A stretch of DNA of 64,000 nucleotides from JAJXWB01 sp965246795 (lineage in GTDB: Bacteria; Pseudomonadota; Alphaproteobacteria; Rhizobiales; Beijerinckiaceae): the NCBI GenBank assembly GCA_965246795.1, contig CBDFFN010000012.1, forward strand, positions 124,001-188,000, in the 5' to 3' direction. The stretch's first letter is position 1. The number at the start of each line of letters is the position of its first letter. Positions 15,523-24,897 of the stretch are shown piece by piece. The position numbers were made by a program, and so were the translations under genes. The notes under the pieces were generated by a model. It was not told where the DNA came from, did no database searches, and was given only the letters and a program-made list of their open reading frames with translations.

Positions 15523-17807
15523 TCCGAACGCTCGTTCGCCACACGCGATTCCTCTGATCGCAACGTCTCTTCGGGCACCGGCACGCGTGACGGGCGCTTG
15601 AAGATGCTGCGAGGCGCGCGAGACCACGGACGATCCTCGTCGGACGCGCGCGCATTGCGTTGCACGACCTCGCTACCGCGCAGATCGAGCGTGACAGCGC
15701 CGGTCGTCGCCAGCACCCGCCGATCGAGCACGATCGACGCGCTACAGCCGCTCGGCACATAGAGCGGCGCGATCAGGACATAGGCGCGGCCGCAATCCTC
15801 GATCAGCGCACGCTCGTTGAGGACAAGCGCGACCGGTCGCCCGTCGCCGAGATGCGCAACGCATCCGTCCTTGTCGCACGTGCTGCCTTCCATCGTCGCG
15901 GGCAATCGGCCGTCCGCGTCGGCGCGCAGCCACTGTTCCGCCGCGAAACCGGAGCCGCTGCGCTTGCCGAGCAGCAGCAGGCGGCCATCTGCGCCACGGA
16001 CCGCCGCAGCCTCGCCGGACGAGGAAACGGCTACATCGAACTTTTCGCTTTGCGCCGCGAGCATCAGTCCGACGAGAGCGAAAGCGAGGGACGTTGCGCG
16101 AAAGATCGCCGTCCGCCAGATCGTCGCGGACATTACAGCGAGTGCGAGGAAGCAGACCGCCGTCGCGTTGAAGGCCGGCAGATGCACGGTCGCGCCGGGC
16201 GCGGATGCGATCCAGCGCGCCACGGCGAGCACGAGATCGATGCCGAGGCCGAGATACCACCACACCGGCCCGTCGAGCCCAAAGGGATAGAGCACAGTCC
16301 CGAGAAGTGCCGCGGGCACGGCAAAAAACTCGATCATCGCCATCGTCATCGGATTGCCGATGAGGACGTAAGGCGAGAGTTCGTGAAAATTGTAGGCCAT
16401 GAAACTCGACGTGGCCGCCGTCGCGCAGACCGTCGCGACGAGCATCAAGCCGATCTTGCTGCCGGCGAAGGCGGACAACGCATCGCGGATCGCGTGCAGT
16501 GTTGTTGGTCGCGTCGTAACTTGCCGTACCGGCATTTCCGGTTCGAAGCGTCGTGCAAAGCGGGCGTTGCGTGTTTCCCAAACCGCGATCAACGCCGCGA
16601 CTGCCGCGAAAGAAAGCTGGAAGCTTGCACCCAGCAATGCTTCCGGCTCGACGGCAACGACGAAAAGCACGGCAAGGGCGAGATTGCGCATCGATAGAGA
16701 TGGCCGGTCCGCGATGACGGCGGCGAGCAGGATCGTCGTCATGACGAGCGCACGCTCGGTGCCGACGCGCGACCCCGTGAGAATGTCGTAGGCGATCGCG
16801 CCAACGATCGCGCCCGCCGCCGCCCATTTCTTGATGGGATAATCGAGGGCGAGCGTGCGCGAGAGCGCCAGCAGCCGCCGAAATCCGACGAAAAAGATGC
16901 CGGCGACCAGCGTCATTTGGATGCCGGAGATAGTGATGATGTGGAAGATGCCGGCTTCGCGGATCAGCTCCTTCGCGTCCCCCGTTAACAGATCGCGCTT
17001 GCCCGTCACCATCGCAGCAGCGATGGCGCCGGTATCGCCCGACAGCCGCGTCGCGATACGTTGCACCAGCGCGTTTCGTGCCTGATCGATCGCCGCCGAC
17101 ATCCTTTGCGACCACGACGGGTCCGTATCGACGGGCTTCACGTCGATACGGCCAAGCACGTTCCCGACGCCGCCGAGTCCCATGAAATAGGCGTCCCTCG
17201 CGAAGTCATAGCCGCCCGGTAGCGCCGCCCGCGCTGGCGGTAGCAGCCGCGCTTTTAGCGAGACATGTGCGCCTGCTTCGACCCCGGGATCGCGGCGGGT
17301 CGTCAGACGCACGCGCTTCGGCATGCGATCCGCGGATATGCCCTCCGCCGACGTAAGACGCAGAACGATGCGCGCGCCTTCGCGGCGACGATCGACCTGC
17401 TCGACGAAGCCCGTTACTGGCGCGATGGTCAGTTTCGTAATCACCGGCGCCGCGACACGCTGAATACGCAAGCTGGTCGAGGCGTGACCGGCGGCAAACG
17501 CGGCGACGCCAAGCGTCAGCGCCAGCGGCAAGGGGCGCGTGCGGCAAAGGAAAGCTGCGCTGGCGAAGATAGCGACAGCGAAGAGCCCGGCCACGAGCGA
17601 CGGATCGCGATCAGCAACGAGGTTGGTGATCGCGCCAGCCCCCGCCGCCACGGGAACCCAGAGGACCGGGCGGCGAAAATCCCGCTCGGTCGCAAAGGCG
17701 TGGCTGAGGGCCAACCACAATGCGCGCAAATGCAGCGCCGCGAGCGTCGGCAGCGTGCCGAGGCCGGGGCGTCCTGCGATTGCTCCAACTGGCGTCGCTC
17801 TATCCAA
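15519..17807 (-). CDS. comEC: ComEC/Rec2-family membrane protein
   Basis: The 762-residue multi-pass membrane protein has an early soluble domain (VTKLTIAPVTGFVEQVDRRREG...) and the competence core with GIFHIITISGIQMTLVAGI and ALGAS-like segments. Family members form the inner-membrane channel for DNA uptake. The C-terminal region has no HxHxDH metal motif, so the metallo-beta-lactamase domain found in many ComEC proteins is absent or degenerate; this is common in alphaproteobacteria. It is divergent from gltX, a pairing I associate with Hyphomicrobiales. Whether this strain is transformable cannot be told. Confidence 0.88.
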   Translation of the reverse strand: MDRATPVGAIAGRPGLGTLPTLAALHLRALWLALSHAFATERDFRRPVLWVPVAAGAGAITNLVADRDPSLVAGLFAVAIFASAAFLCRTRPLPLALTLGVAAFAAGHASTSLRIQRVAAPVITKLTIAPVTGFVEQVDRRREGARIVLRLTSAEGISADRMPKRVRLTTRRDPGVEAGAHVSLKARLLPPARAALPGGYDFARDAYFMGLGGVGNVLGRIDVKPVDTDPSWSQRMSAAIDQARNALVQRIATRLSGDTGAIAAAMVTGKRDLLTGDAKELIREAGIFHIITISGIQMTLVAGIFFVGFRRLLALSRTLALDYPIKKWAAAGAIVGAIAYDILTGSRVGTERALVMTTILLAAVIADRPSLSMRNLALAVLFVVAVEPEALLGASFQLSFAAVAALIAVWETRNARFARRFEPEMPVRQVTTRPTTLHAIRDALSAFAGSKIGLMLVATVCATAATSSFMAYNFHELSPYVLIGNPMTMAMIEFFAVPAALLGTVLYPFGLDGPVWWYLGLGIDLVLAVARWIASAPGATVHLPAFNATAVCFLALAVMSATIWRTAIFRATSLAFALVGLMLAAQSEKFDVAVSSSGEAAAVRGADGRLLLLGKRSGSGFAAEQWLRADADGRLPATMEGSTCDKDGCVAHLGDGRPVALVLNERALIEDCGRAYVLIAPLYVPSGCSASIVLDRRVLATTGAVTLDLRGSEVVQRNARASDEDRPWSRAPRSIFKRPSRVPVPEETLRSEESRVANERSD

Positions 17808-17895
17808 GCCGCGCGCTCTTTTTCGCTATGCCGGCGCATGTTACACGCGCCCGCCCACGGCCACACGGGCATCTCTCGATTTTGCGGAAAATTCC

Positions 17896-19326
17896 ATGCC
17901 CGACCGCGTGGTCACGCGCTTTGCGCCCTCCCCGACCGGCTTTCTTCACATCGGCGGAGCGCGCACCGCCCTGTTCAACTGGCTCTATGCCCGCAAACAC
18001 GGCGGCACGATGCTGCTGCGCATCGAGGACACGGACCGCGAGCGCTCGACCGATGCCGCCATCACCGCGATCCTCGACGGGCTCGACTGGCTCGGCCTGC
18101 GCGGCGACGGCGCGCCCATTTTCCAGTTCTCGCGCGCCGCGCGGCACAAGGCGGCGGCGGAATCGCTGATAGGCGAAGACCGAGCCTACTGGTGCTATTC
18201 GACGCCACAAGAACTTGCCGAGATGCGCGACCTTGCGCGCAAGGAGGGACGCGCGCCGCGCTACGACGGACGCTGGCGTGATGCGTCCTCAACCGATGTC
18301 GCCGCGGCGCAGGCGAAAGGCATCAAGCCGGTCGTGCGACTGAAAGCGCCGCGCGACGGCGAGACTATTGTCGATGACAAGGTGCAAGGCGTCGTCACAT
18401 TCCCGAACAAGGATCTCGACGATCTCGTTTTGCTGCGTTCGGACGGGACGCCAACTTATATGCTCGCTGTCGTCGTCGATGATCACGACATGGGCGTCAC
18501 GCAGATCATCCGCGGCGACGACCACCTCACGAATGCCGCGCGGCAGACGCACATCTACCAGGCCTTTGGATGGGACGTGCCAGGCATGGCGCATATTCCG
18601 CTGATCCACGGATCTGACGGCGCAAAGCTGTCCAAGCGGCATGGCGCGCTGGGCGTCGATGCGTACCGCGCGCTTGGCTATCTCCCGGATGCGCTACGCA
18701 ACTATCTCGTGCGGCTTGGCTGGTCGTCCGGCGACCAGGAGTTTTTCTCAACCGAGGCGATGATCGACGCTTTCGATCTCGCACAGGTGCATCGCTCCCC
18801 CGCGCGTTTCGATTTCGCGAAATTGGAGAACATGAACGGACATTATCTCCGCGCTGCGGACGACGATGCTCTGACCGCAACCCTGATCGACACGCTACCG
18901 CATCTCGAGAGCGCGACGCTCGCGCGCGAGGGGTTGAACGACAAGACACGTGCGCAGCTTCGCGCAGCGATGCCAGGCCTCAAGCAGCGTGCGAAAACGC
19001 TGGTCGAGCTCATCGACGGCGCGGAGTTCATCTTCGCGAAGCGGCCGCTTACTATGGACGAAAAAGCGCTGGCGCTCGTCGATGCCGGGCGCGCGCATAT
19101 CGCCGCGTTGCTTCCGCGTTTTGAGGCGCTCGACGCGTGGAGCGCAGCGAGTACGGATGCCGTCGTGCGCGCCTATGCCGAACAAGCCGTCGCGAAGCTC
19201 GGACAAGTCGCGCAGCCCTTGCGTGCCGCGCTCACGGGCAAGGCTGTGTCACCACCGATTTTCGATGTGCTTGAGGTTTTGGGACGCGAGGAAAGTCTGG
19301 GGCGTCTAAAGGATCATGTCGAATAG
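17896..19326 (+). CDS. gltX: Glutamate--tRNA ligase
   Basis: The 476-residue class I synthetase charges tRNA-Glu. The ATP-binding signatures are RFAPSPTGFLHIGGARTALF (HIGH-type) and KLSKRHGALG (KMSKS-type). The C-terminal half is the helical anticodon-binding region. The ATG at 17896 (MPDRVVTRFAPS) matches the family start; the open frame before it is unconserved and overlaps the divergent comEC gene. Alphaproteobacteria often have a second copy, so this could be GltX1 or GltX2. Confidence 0.96.
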   Translation: MPDRVVTRFAPSPTGFLHIGGARTALFNWLYARKHGGTMLLRIEDTDRERSTDAAITAILDGLDWLGLRGDGAPIFQFSRAARHKAAAESLIGEDRAYWCYSTPQELAEMRDLARKEGRAPRYDGRWRDASSTDVAAAQAKGIKPVVRLKAPRDGETIVDDKVQGVVTFPNKDLDDLVLLRSDGTPTYMLAVVVDDHDMGVTQIIRGDDHLTNAARQTHIYQAFGWDVPGMAHIPLIHGSDGAKLSKRHGALGVDAYRALGYLPDALRNYLVRLGWSSGDQEFFSTEAMIDAFDLAQVHRSPARFDFAKLENMNGHYLRAADDDALTATLIDTLPHLESATLAREGLNDKTRAQLRAAMPGLKQRAKTLVELIDGAEFIFAKRPLTMDEKALALVDAGRAHIAALLPRFEALDAWSAASTDAVVRAYAEQAVAKLGQVAQPLRAALTGKAVSPPIFDVLEVLGREESLGRLKDHVE

Positions 19327-19401
19327 ATCGTCACCGCACGGGAAGCGCGACGACGATCAAATCATTCGCAATCCAGACTTCGTAGGCCGACAACCGTCGC
19401 C

Positions 19402-21915
19402 CTACTCCACCTTGCCCTTCTCGACACCCGGCGCAGGCTCCTGTGACGGGATCCCGCCGCGCGGCTCGATGATCTCCGGCTCCTCAGGCACGACAGGCTT
19501 GTCGCCGTCGCCGGCATCATCCTCGCCATTGGCGCGCCGCACTTCCGGTTCGCCCTTCGGTTTCTTGGCGCGCGTCGCCTCGACAATGTCGCGCTCGGGG
19601 CGCGGCAGCACCGGCCCTTCGGGATAGACGAAGCTCAGCGATTTCAAACCGATGCTGTCGGCGATGACGACCACACGCACCGTGCCGCCGGTCTTCAATC
19701 GCCCGAACAAAAGTTCGTCCGCGAGCGGCATTTTGATCGTCGTCTGGATGACGCGCGCCATCGGCCGCGCGCCCATCGCCTCGTCGTATCCGTTGTCGAT
19801 GAGCCAGTTGCGTGCTTCGTCCGTCAGTTCGATCGAGACGTTGCGGTCTGCAAGCTGAGCCTCAAGTTGCATGATGAACTTGTCGACGACCTTCGCAATA
19901 ACCTCGCGCGGCAGATGCTCGAACGGCACGATCGCATCGAGCCGGTTACGAAATTCCGGCGTAAACATCTTGTTGATCGCTTCCAGGTCGTCGCCTTCGC
20001 GACGGCTACGATTGAAGCCGAACGCGGCCCGCGCCATGTCGGCCGCGCCCGCATTGGTCGTCATGATCAAAATGACATTGCGGAAGTCGATCTGCTTACC
20101 GTTGTGATCGGTGAGTTTTCCGTGGTCCATCACCTGCAGCAAAATGTTGTAGAGATCGGGATGCGCCTTCTCGATTTCGTCGAGCAGCAGCACGCTATGA
20201 GGATGCTGGTCGATCGAGTCGGTAAGCAGACCGCCCTGGTCGAAGCCGACGTAGCCGGGCGGCGCGCCGATGAGGCGGCTGACGGTATGCCGCTCCATGT
20301 ACTCGGACATGTCGAAGCGGATCATCTCGACGCCGAGCGCGACTGCAAGCTGCTTCGCCACCTCCGTTTTGCCGACGCCGGTTGGGCCGGAGAACAGGTA
20401 AGAGCCGATCGGCTTCTCGCCGTCACGCAGGCCCGCGCGCGCGAGCTTTATTGCCGAGGATAGCGCGCGGATCGCCGCATCCTGCCCATACACAACACGC
20501 TCCAGCGACGTCGCCAGATGCTGCAGCACCTCAGCATCGTCTTTCGAAACGCTTTTGGGCGGAATGCGCGCCATCGTCGCAATCGTAATCTCGATTTCTT
20601 TTACGCCGATCGTCTTCTTGCGTTTCCCTTCCGGCACCAGCATCTGGCTCGCGCCTGTCTCATCGATCACGTCGATTGCCTTGTCCGGCAGCTTGCGGTC
20701 GTTGATGTATTTTGCAGACAGTTCGACCGCTGCCTTAACCGCATCCTGCGTGAATCGGACCTTGTGAAATTCCTCATAATAGGGCTTCAGGCCCTTCATA
20801 ATTTCGATGGCATCAGGAATCGACGGCTCGTTGACGTCGATCTTCTGGAAACGGCGCACAAGCGCGCGATCCTTCTCGAAATACTGGCGGTATTCCTTGT
20901 AGGTCGTCGAGCCGATGCAACGCAGCGTACCCTGCGCCAACGCGGGCTTCAGCAAATTCGACGCATCCATCGCGCCACCCGACGTCGCGCCGGCGCCGAT
21001 GACGGTGTGTATTTCATCGATGAAGAGGATCGCTGATTTATGCGCCTCGATCTCTTTCATCACCTGCTTGAGCCGCTCCTCGAAATCGCCGCGATAGCGC
21101 GTGCCGGCCAGCAGCGTACCCATGTCGAGCGCGAACACCGTGGCGCCGGCAAGCACCTCCGGCACCTCGTCCTTAATGATCTTTCGCGCGAGACCTTCGG
21201 CGATAGCCGTCTTGCCGACGCCGGGATCACCGACGAGCAGCGGATTATTCTTCTGCCGACGGCACAACACCTGGATCGTACGCTGCACTTCGGCTTCGCG
21301 GCCGATCAGCGGATCGATCTTGCCGTCACGCGCCTTTTTGTTGAGATTGACGCAATAGGCTTCGAGCGCCGTTTCCTTCTTCTTGTTGTTCTCGCCGTCG
21401 CCGCGACCTTCCTGCCGTTCGCCGCGCTCGTTCTCCTCGTCGGCGCCGCGCGGCGACTTGGCGTCCGAAAGTCCGGCGCGCTTGGCGATGCCGTGGCTGA
21501 TGTAATTCACGGCGTCGTAACGCGTCATGTCCTGCTCCTGCAGGAAATACGCGGCATGGCTCTCGCGCTCGGCAAAGATTGCGACAAGCACGTTGGCGCC
21601 CGTCACTTCCTCGCGCCCGGACGACTGCACATGAATGACGGCGCGCTGGATGACGCGCTGGAAGCCGGCCGTGGGTTTCGCGTCTTCATGGCCGTCGGTG
21701 ACGAGGTTTTCGAGATCGCCGTCGATGTAGCCGCGCAGCGTCTTGCGCAAAGCGTTCAGATCGACCGAGCAGGCCTTCATCACCGCGGCTGCGTCCTGAT
21801 CATCGACCAGCGCCAGCAAAAGATGCTCCAGCGTCGCATATTCGTGCCGGCGCTCGTTTGCCGTGGCAAGCGCGCGGTGCAGGGATTGCTCAAGGTTGCG
21901 TGAGAAGGACGGCAT
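19402..21915 (-). CDS. clpA: ATP-dependent Clp protease ATP-binding subunit ClpA
   Basis: A Hsp100 unfoldase of 837 residues that feeds substrates to ClpP. It has the N-domain that docks ClpS, a first AAA+ module (Walker A GDPGVGKTAIAEGLA), and a second (GPTGVGKTEVAKQLA) with the FDMSEYMERHTVSRLIGAPP segment typical of ClpA. A charged linker after the N-domain (ADEENERGERQEGRGDGE) and an acidic, proline-rich tail of about 70 residues make it longer than the enterobacterial protein (about 758). It lies 12 bases after clpS, the usual adaptor-unfoldase pair. Confidence 0.97.
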   Translation of the reverse strand: MPSFSRNLEQSLHRALATANERRHEYATLEHLLLALVDDQDAAAVMKACSVDLNALRKTLRGYIDGDLENLVTDGHEDAKPTAGFQRVIQRAVIHVQSSGREEVTGANVLVAIFAERESHAAYFLQEQDMTRYDAVNYISHGIAKRAGLSDAKSPRGADEENERGERQEGRGDGENNKKKETALEAYCVNLNKKARDGKIDPLIGREAEVQRTIQVLCRRQKNNPLLVGDPGVGKTAIAEGLARKIIKDEVPEVLAGATVFALDMGTLLAGTRYRGDFEERLKQVMKEIEAHKSAILFIDEIHTVIGAGATSGGAMDASNLLKPALAQGTLRCIGSTTYKEYRQYFEKDRALVRRFQKIDVNEPSIPDAIEIMKGLKPYYEEFHKVRFTQDAVKAAVELSAKYINDRKLPDKAIDVIDETGASQMLVPEGKRKKTIGVKEIEITIATMARIPPKSVSKDDAEVLQHLATSLERVVYGQDAAIRALSSAIKLARAGLRDGEKPIGSYLFSGPTGVGKTEVAKQLAVALGVEMIRFDMSEYMERHTVSRLIGAPPGYVGFDQGGLLTDSIDQHPHSVLLLDEIEKAHPDLYNILLQVMDHGKLTDHNGKQIDFRNVILIMTTNAGAADMARAAFGFNRSRREGDDLEAINKMFTPEFRNRLDAIVPFEHLPREVIAKVVDKFIMQLEAQLADRNVSIELTDEARNWLIDNGYDEAMGARPMARVIQTTIKMPLADELLFGRLKTGGTVRVVVIADSIGLKSLSFVYPEGPVLPRPERDIVEATRAKKPKGEPEVRRANGEDDAGDGDKPVVPEEPEIIEPRGGIPSQEPAPGVEKGKVE

Positions 21916-21927
21916 GCGCGACGATCC

Positions 21928-22299
21928 CTATTGCTTTTCCATAATGCATTGCAGCGGATGCTGATGCTTACGGGCAAAGTCCATGACTTGAGTGACCTTC
22001 GTTTCGGCCACCTCGTATGTGAACACACCGCACTCACCGACGCCGTGCTGATGGACATGCAGCATGATGCCGGTGGCGGCCTCCTGATCCTTGGCAAAAT
22101 ATTTCAGAAGCACGGTGACAACGAATTCCATCGGCGTGTAGTCGTCGTTCAACAACAACACCCGGTACATGTTCGGCCGACGCGTGCGCGCTTTCGTGCG
22201 GGTGATGACGCCCGTGCCGACGCCCCCGCCCTCTCCATCTTCACCATCGCGGCGCGACGGATTTGCTGCGCGCGGTCTCTTCCAATCCGCTGACGTCAC
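21928..22299 (-). CDS. clpS: ATP-dependent Clp protease adaptor ClpS
   Basis: This 123-residue adaptor delivers N-degron proteins to ClpA. The core is intact: YRVLLLNDDYTPMEFVVTVL has the N-end residue pocket (the NDD motif), followed by MLHVHQHGVGECGVFTYEVAETKV. A flexible charged N-terminal extension of about 40 residues precedes it, as expected because the ClpS tail enters the ClpA pore. The start is GTG (MTSADWKRP). clpA follows immediately. Confidence 0.96.
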   Translation of the reverse strand: MTSADWKRPRAANPSRRDGEDGEGGGVGTGVITRTKARTRRPNMYRVLLLNDDYTPMEFVVTVLLKYFAKDQEAATGIMLHVHQHGVGECGVFTYEVAETKVTQVMDFARKHQHPLQCIMEKQ

Positions 22300-22521
22300 T
22301 ATCCTGCGGGGCTCCTCGCTGCCGGTTTGAGTCGGACTTGCCTGTCGTTGTCGGTAGATATGTTGCCTTTCCCGGGCCGCCAGTGCGGTGCGTCACCGGC
22401 GCGACGCACAGTGTTCTGCGACATTCGATCGAAAGCAAGATGGGACGAGCGGGAAGCGCGCCATTCCGGATGGCAACCTGTGCGTGCGACAGGCGAAGCG
22501 CACGCAAAAGCGGACAACTCC

Positions 22522-22553
22522 AAAAGAAAAAGCCCGGCCGAAGCCGGGCTTTT
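22522..22553 (-). terminator. Rho-independent terminator after the phasin gene
   Basis: AGCCCGGC (22531-22538), loop CGAA, GCCGGGCT (22543-22550), flanked by A-runs on the left. Read on the minus strand this gives a strong hairpin followed by TTTTTCTTTTG. It lies 36 bases beyond the phasin stop and separates it from clpS. Confidence 0.88.
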
Positions 22554-22585
22554 CCAGAATTTGAATACCTGGTCGCTAGGGCGAC

Positions 22586-22927
22586 TCAGGAAGCAGCGGT
22601 TTTGGCTTTTGCCATCGCGGTCTCGACCGGCTTCATCGCTTCCTTTGCGAGGCCTGTGTAGAGCTCGCCCATCTTCGTCATCTGCGCCATGAAGCCCTCG
22701 AAGGTCGACTTGGCGAAATCCTGCTGGAGGGCGACAACGTCCTCAACCTTGCGCACGCCCATCATCTTTTCGACGAAGGCGCTGTTCTGCTCGATCGACT
22801 TCTTGGAATAGTCGGTAGCCCCGGCGGCGATCGCCTGAAGGCTCTTGGTCACGCCGGATGCAGCGGCCGTAGACGCTTCCATCTGCTCTTTGCCGAAATT
22901 CTGGAATGCTTCAAAATTTGAGAACAT
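22586..22927 (-). CDS. Phasin family protein
   Basis: A 113-residue protein, mostly amphipathic helix with no signal peptide, matching the Phasin_2 family (MFSNFEAFQNFGKEQMEAS; SLQAIAAGATDYSKKS; VALQQDFAKSTFEGFMAQM). Phasins coat polyhydroxyalkanoate granules and regulate their size. The ATG at 22927 begins the conserved sequence. It has its own terminator and a strong palindrome 90 bases upstream. Some phasin-like proteins of this type are not granule-bound, so a general surface-active role is possible. Confidence 0.92.
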   Translation of the reverse strand: MFSNFEAFQNFGKEQMEASTAAASGVTKSLQAIAAGATDYSKKSIEQNSAFVEKMMGVRKVEDVVALQQDFAKSTFEGFMAQMTKMGELYTGLAKEAMKPVETAMAKAKTAAS

Positions 22928-23016
22928 CGGGTCTTTCCTAACGGAGACCGACGGCGCCGGTCGACGCGCTTTTGCGCACGATCCATATAGCTGCACTGCA
23001 CAATGAGGTCAAATTA

Positions 23017-23035
23017 TTTTGTGCGTTGCACAAAA
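23017..23035. promoter_or_regulatory. Perfect inverted repeat upstream of the phasin gene
   Basis: TTTTGTGC, spacer GTT, GCACAAAA: an 8-base perfect inverted repeat in the divergent region between the phasin and carboxypeptidase genes. A second TGCACTGCACAA motif lies just left of it, at about 22992-23003, so TGCACAA occurs twice. Paired TGC/GCA motifs recall operators of PhaR-type repressors, which control phasin genes, but this assignment is an inference. Confidence 0.45.
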
Positions 23036-23126
23036 GTCCGACTTAACCCGCGGGTAACCGCAAGTTCTTACGATCCCTAACCGTGATGTAACGGCCACGC
23101 GGCCGCCGACGGGCAGGGTTTGTACG

Positions 23127-24872
23127 ATGCGTATGGCAAGTGTCCGCGTGGGTGGGTTCGGGGCGTTTATGGCGGCCCTTGCGCTCGCTTCGAGCCTTGT
23201 CGTTTCGGTTTCGACGGACGCAGAAGCGCGCGGCCGGCATGGTTTCAAACGGTCCGGTTTGCACGCGCACCACGCACGCTACGTCGCCAAGCGCCATTTT
23301 TCAAAGCGTTCAATCCGGCATGCGACGCGGTCACGTGCGACCGTCGGCTCGCGCGCCGGCTTTCTGGCGCCCGCCTTCGCTTCAATCGTCGTCGACGCCA
23401 ACACCGGCAAGACGCTCGAGGCAACCAACGAGACGTCGCCGCGTCACCCCGCGTCGGTGACGAAGGTGATGACCCTGTATCTGCTGTTCGAGCAGCTGGA
23501 GAAGGGCAAACTCAAGCTCGATTCCGAAATCCCGATCTCATCTCATGCCGCCGCACAGTCCCCGTCGAAGCTCGGCCTGCGGCCAGGCTCGACGATCGAA
23601 GTCGAGGACGCGATCAAGGCCGTCGTTACTAAGTCCGCGAATGACATCGCCGTCGCGATCGCGGAAGCCGTCGGCGGCGACGAAGAGACCTTCGCCGAGC
23701 AGATGACGCGCCGGGCGCGCTCGCTGGGCATGAATGGCACGACCTACCGCAACGCGTCCGGCCTGCCGAACCCGCAACAGATCACGACCGCGCGCGACCT
23801 CGCAATCCTCGGACGCGCCATTCAGGACCGCTTTCCGCGCTACTACCGTTACTTCGCGACACGCACGTTCCAGTTCGGCAGCCGCACGATGCCGAACCAC
23901 AACCATCTGCTCGGCCGCGTCGAGGGCATGGACGGCATCAAGACCGGCTACACCGCCGCGTCAGGCTTCAATCTCCTCACGTCCGTGAAACGCGACGGCC
24001 GCTATGTCGTCGGCGTCGTGCTTGGCGGCCGCAGTGGCGGCCAGCGCGACCGCATCATGGCCAATCTGATCGAGGATCATCTCGCCGATGCCTCGACGCG
24101 TCGCACAGCCGTCGCCGTGACGGAGCAGGATGCTAGCGACGTCCGCCCGAGCGCCCGCATCATGGAGTCGGCCCCCGACACGGTCGAGGTCGTCCGGAAG
24201 CCACCGGCGCGCATCGAGGCGCGTGTGCCCCTTCTCGCACCGGCCGATACGAAACCCGAGCCGCGCCGCACCGAAACAGCCTCGCTCGATCTCGCCGTAC
24301 CCGCCGCGCCAGTCGGCAAGCTCGCTAACCGCATCGACGACAAACCGCGCCCGGCTTTTGTGACGGCCGCACGTCCGGAAGCCGACACGGCCGAGACCGG
24401 TACCAAGGGCGGCACACGCCGCGTCGCCAACGATGGTTCGACGGGCCGCGCGATGGCCTATGCATCCACAACGACGGCGACGCCTTCCGGCCTTCGTTGG
24501 GTCGAAGGTCCGGCCGGACGAGCCGCTGCGCGCACGGAGGAGACGAAGACCGCGAAGGGTCATTCCGAGATCGCCAAGACGGTCGCGGAAGCGAAGCCCG
24601 CAGCCGACAAGATCGCCCTCGTTCGCCCCTCGCAGACTGGCTGGATGATCCAGATCGGCGCGACGGAAGATGCCGAGAAGGCGCACGACCTGATCGCCCG
24701 CGCCAAGTCGAAGGCTGCTTTGGGCATGGCGCGCCCCTTCACGGAGAAAGTTCAGAAGGGCGGCGAGACGCTTTGGCGGGCCCGCTTTGCAGGTCTCGAA
24801 GAGACCAGCGCCGAGGCCGCCTGCCGTACCTTGAAACGTTCCGGATTTAGTTGCTTCGCCACGCGTAACTGA
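23127..24872 (+). CDS. D-alanyl-D-alanine carboxypeptidase with C-terminal SPOR domain
   Basis: This 581-residue exported penicillin-binding protein (serine peptidase S11) trims the terminal D-Ala of peptidoglycan stem peptides. The signal segment is VGGFGAFMAALALASSLVVS. The active site has all three motifs: SVTK (nucleophile Ser and Lys), SAN and KTG. A long Ala/Pro/Arg-rich linker (about 310-500) leads to a SPOR domain (GWMIQIGATEDAEKAHDLI to the end) that binds denuded septal glycan. The combination is typical of Hyphomicrobiales. It would be directed to division or growth sites. Confidence 0.94.
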   Translation: MRMASVRVGGFGAFMAALALASSLVVSVSTDAEARGRHGFKRSGLHAHHARYVAKRHFSKRSIRHATRSRATVGSRAGFLAPAFASIVVDANTGKTLEATNETSPRHPASVTKVMTLYLLFEQLEKGKLKLDSEIPISSHAAAQSPSKLGLRPGSTIEVEDAIKAVVTKSANDIAVAIAEAVGGDEETFAEQMTRRARSLGMNGTTYRNASGLPNPQQITTARDLAILGRAIQDRFPRYYRYFATRTFQFGSRTMPNHNHLLGRVEGMDGIKTGYTAASGFNLLTSVKRDGRYVVGVVLGGRSGGQRDRIMANLIEDHLADASTRRTAVAVTEQDASDVRPSARIMESAPDTVEVVRKPPARIEARVPLLAPADTKPEPRRTETASLDLAVPAAPVGKLANRIDDKPRPAFVTAARPEADTAETGTKGGTRRVANDGSTGRAMAYASTTTATPSGLRWVEGPAGRAAARTEETKTAKGHSEIAKTVAEAKPAADKIALVRPSQTGWMIQIGATEDAEKAHDLIARAKSKAALGMARPFTEKVQKGGETLWRARFAGLEETSAEAACRTLKRSGFSCFATRN

Positions 24873-24897
24873 GAGTCTGCGTCCCGTGTCACAAGTC

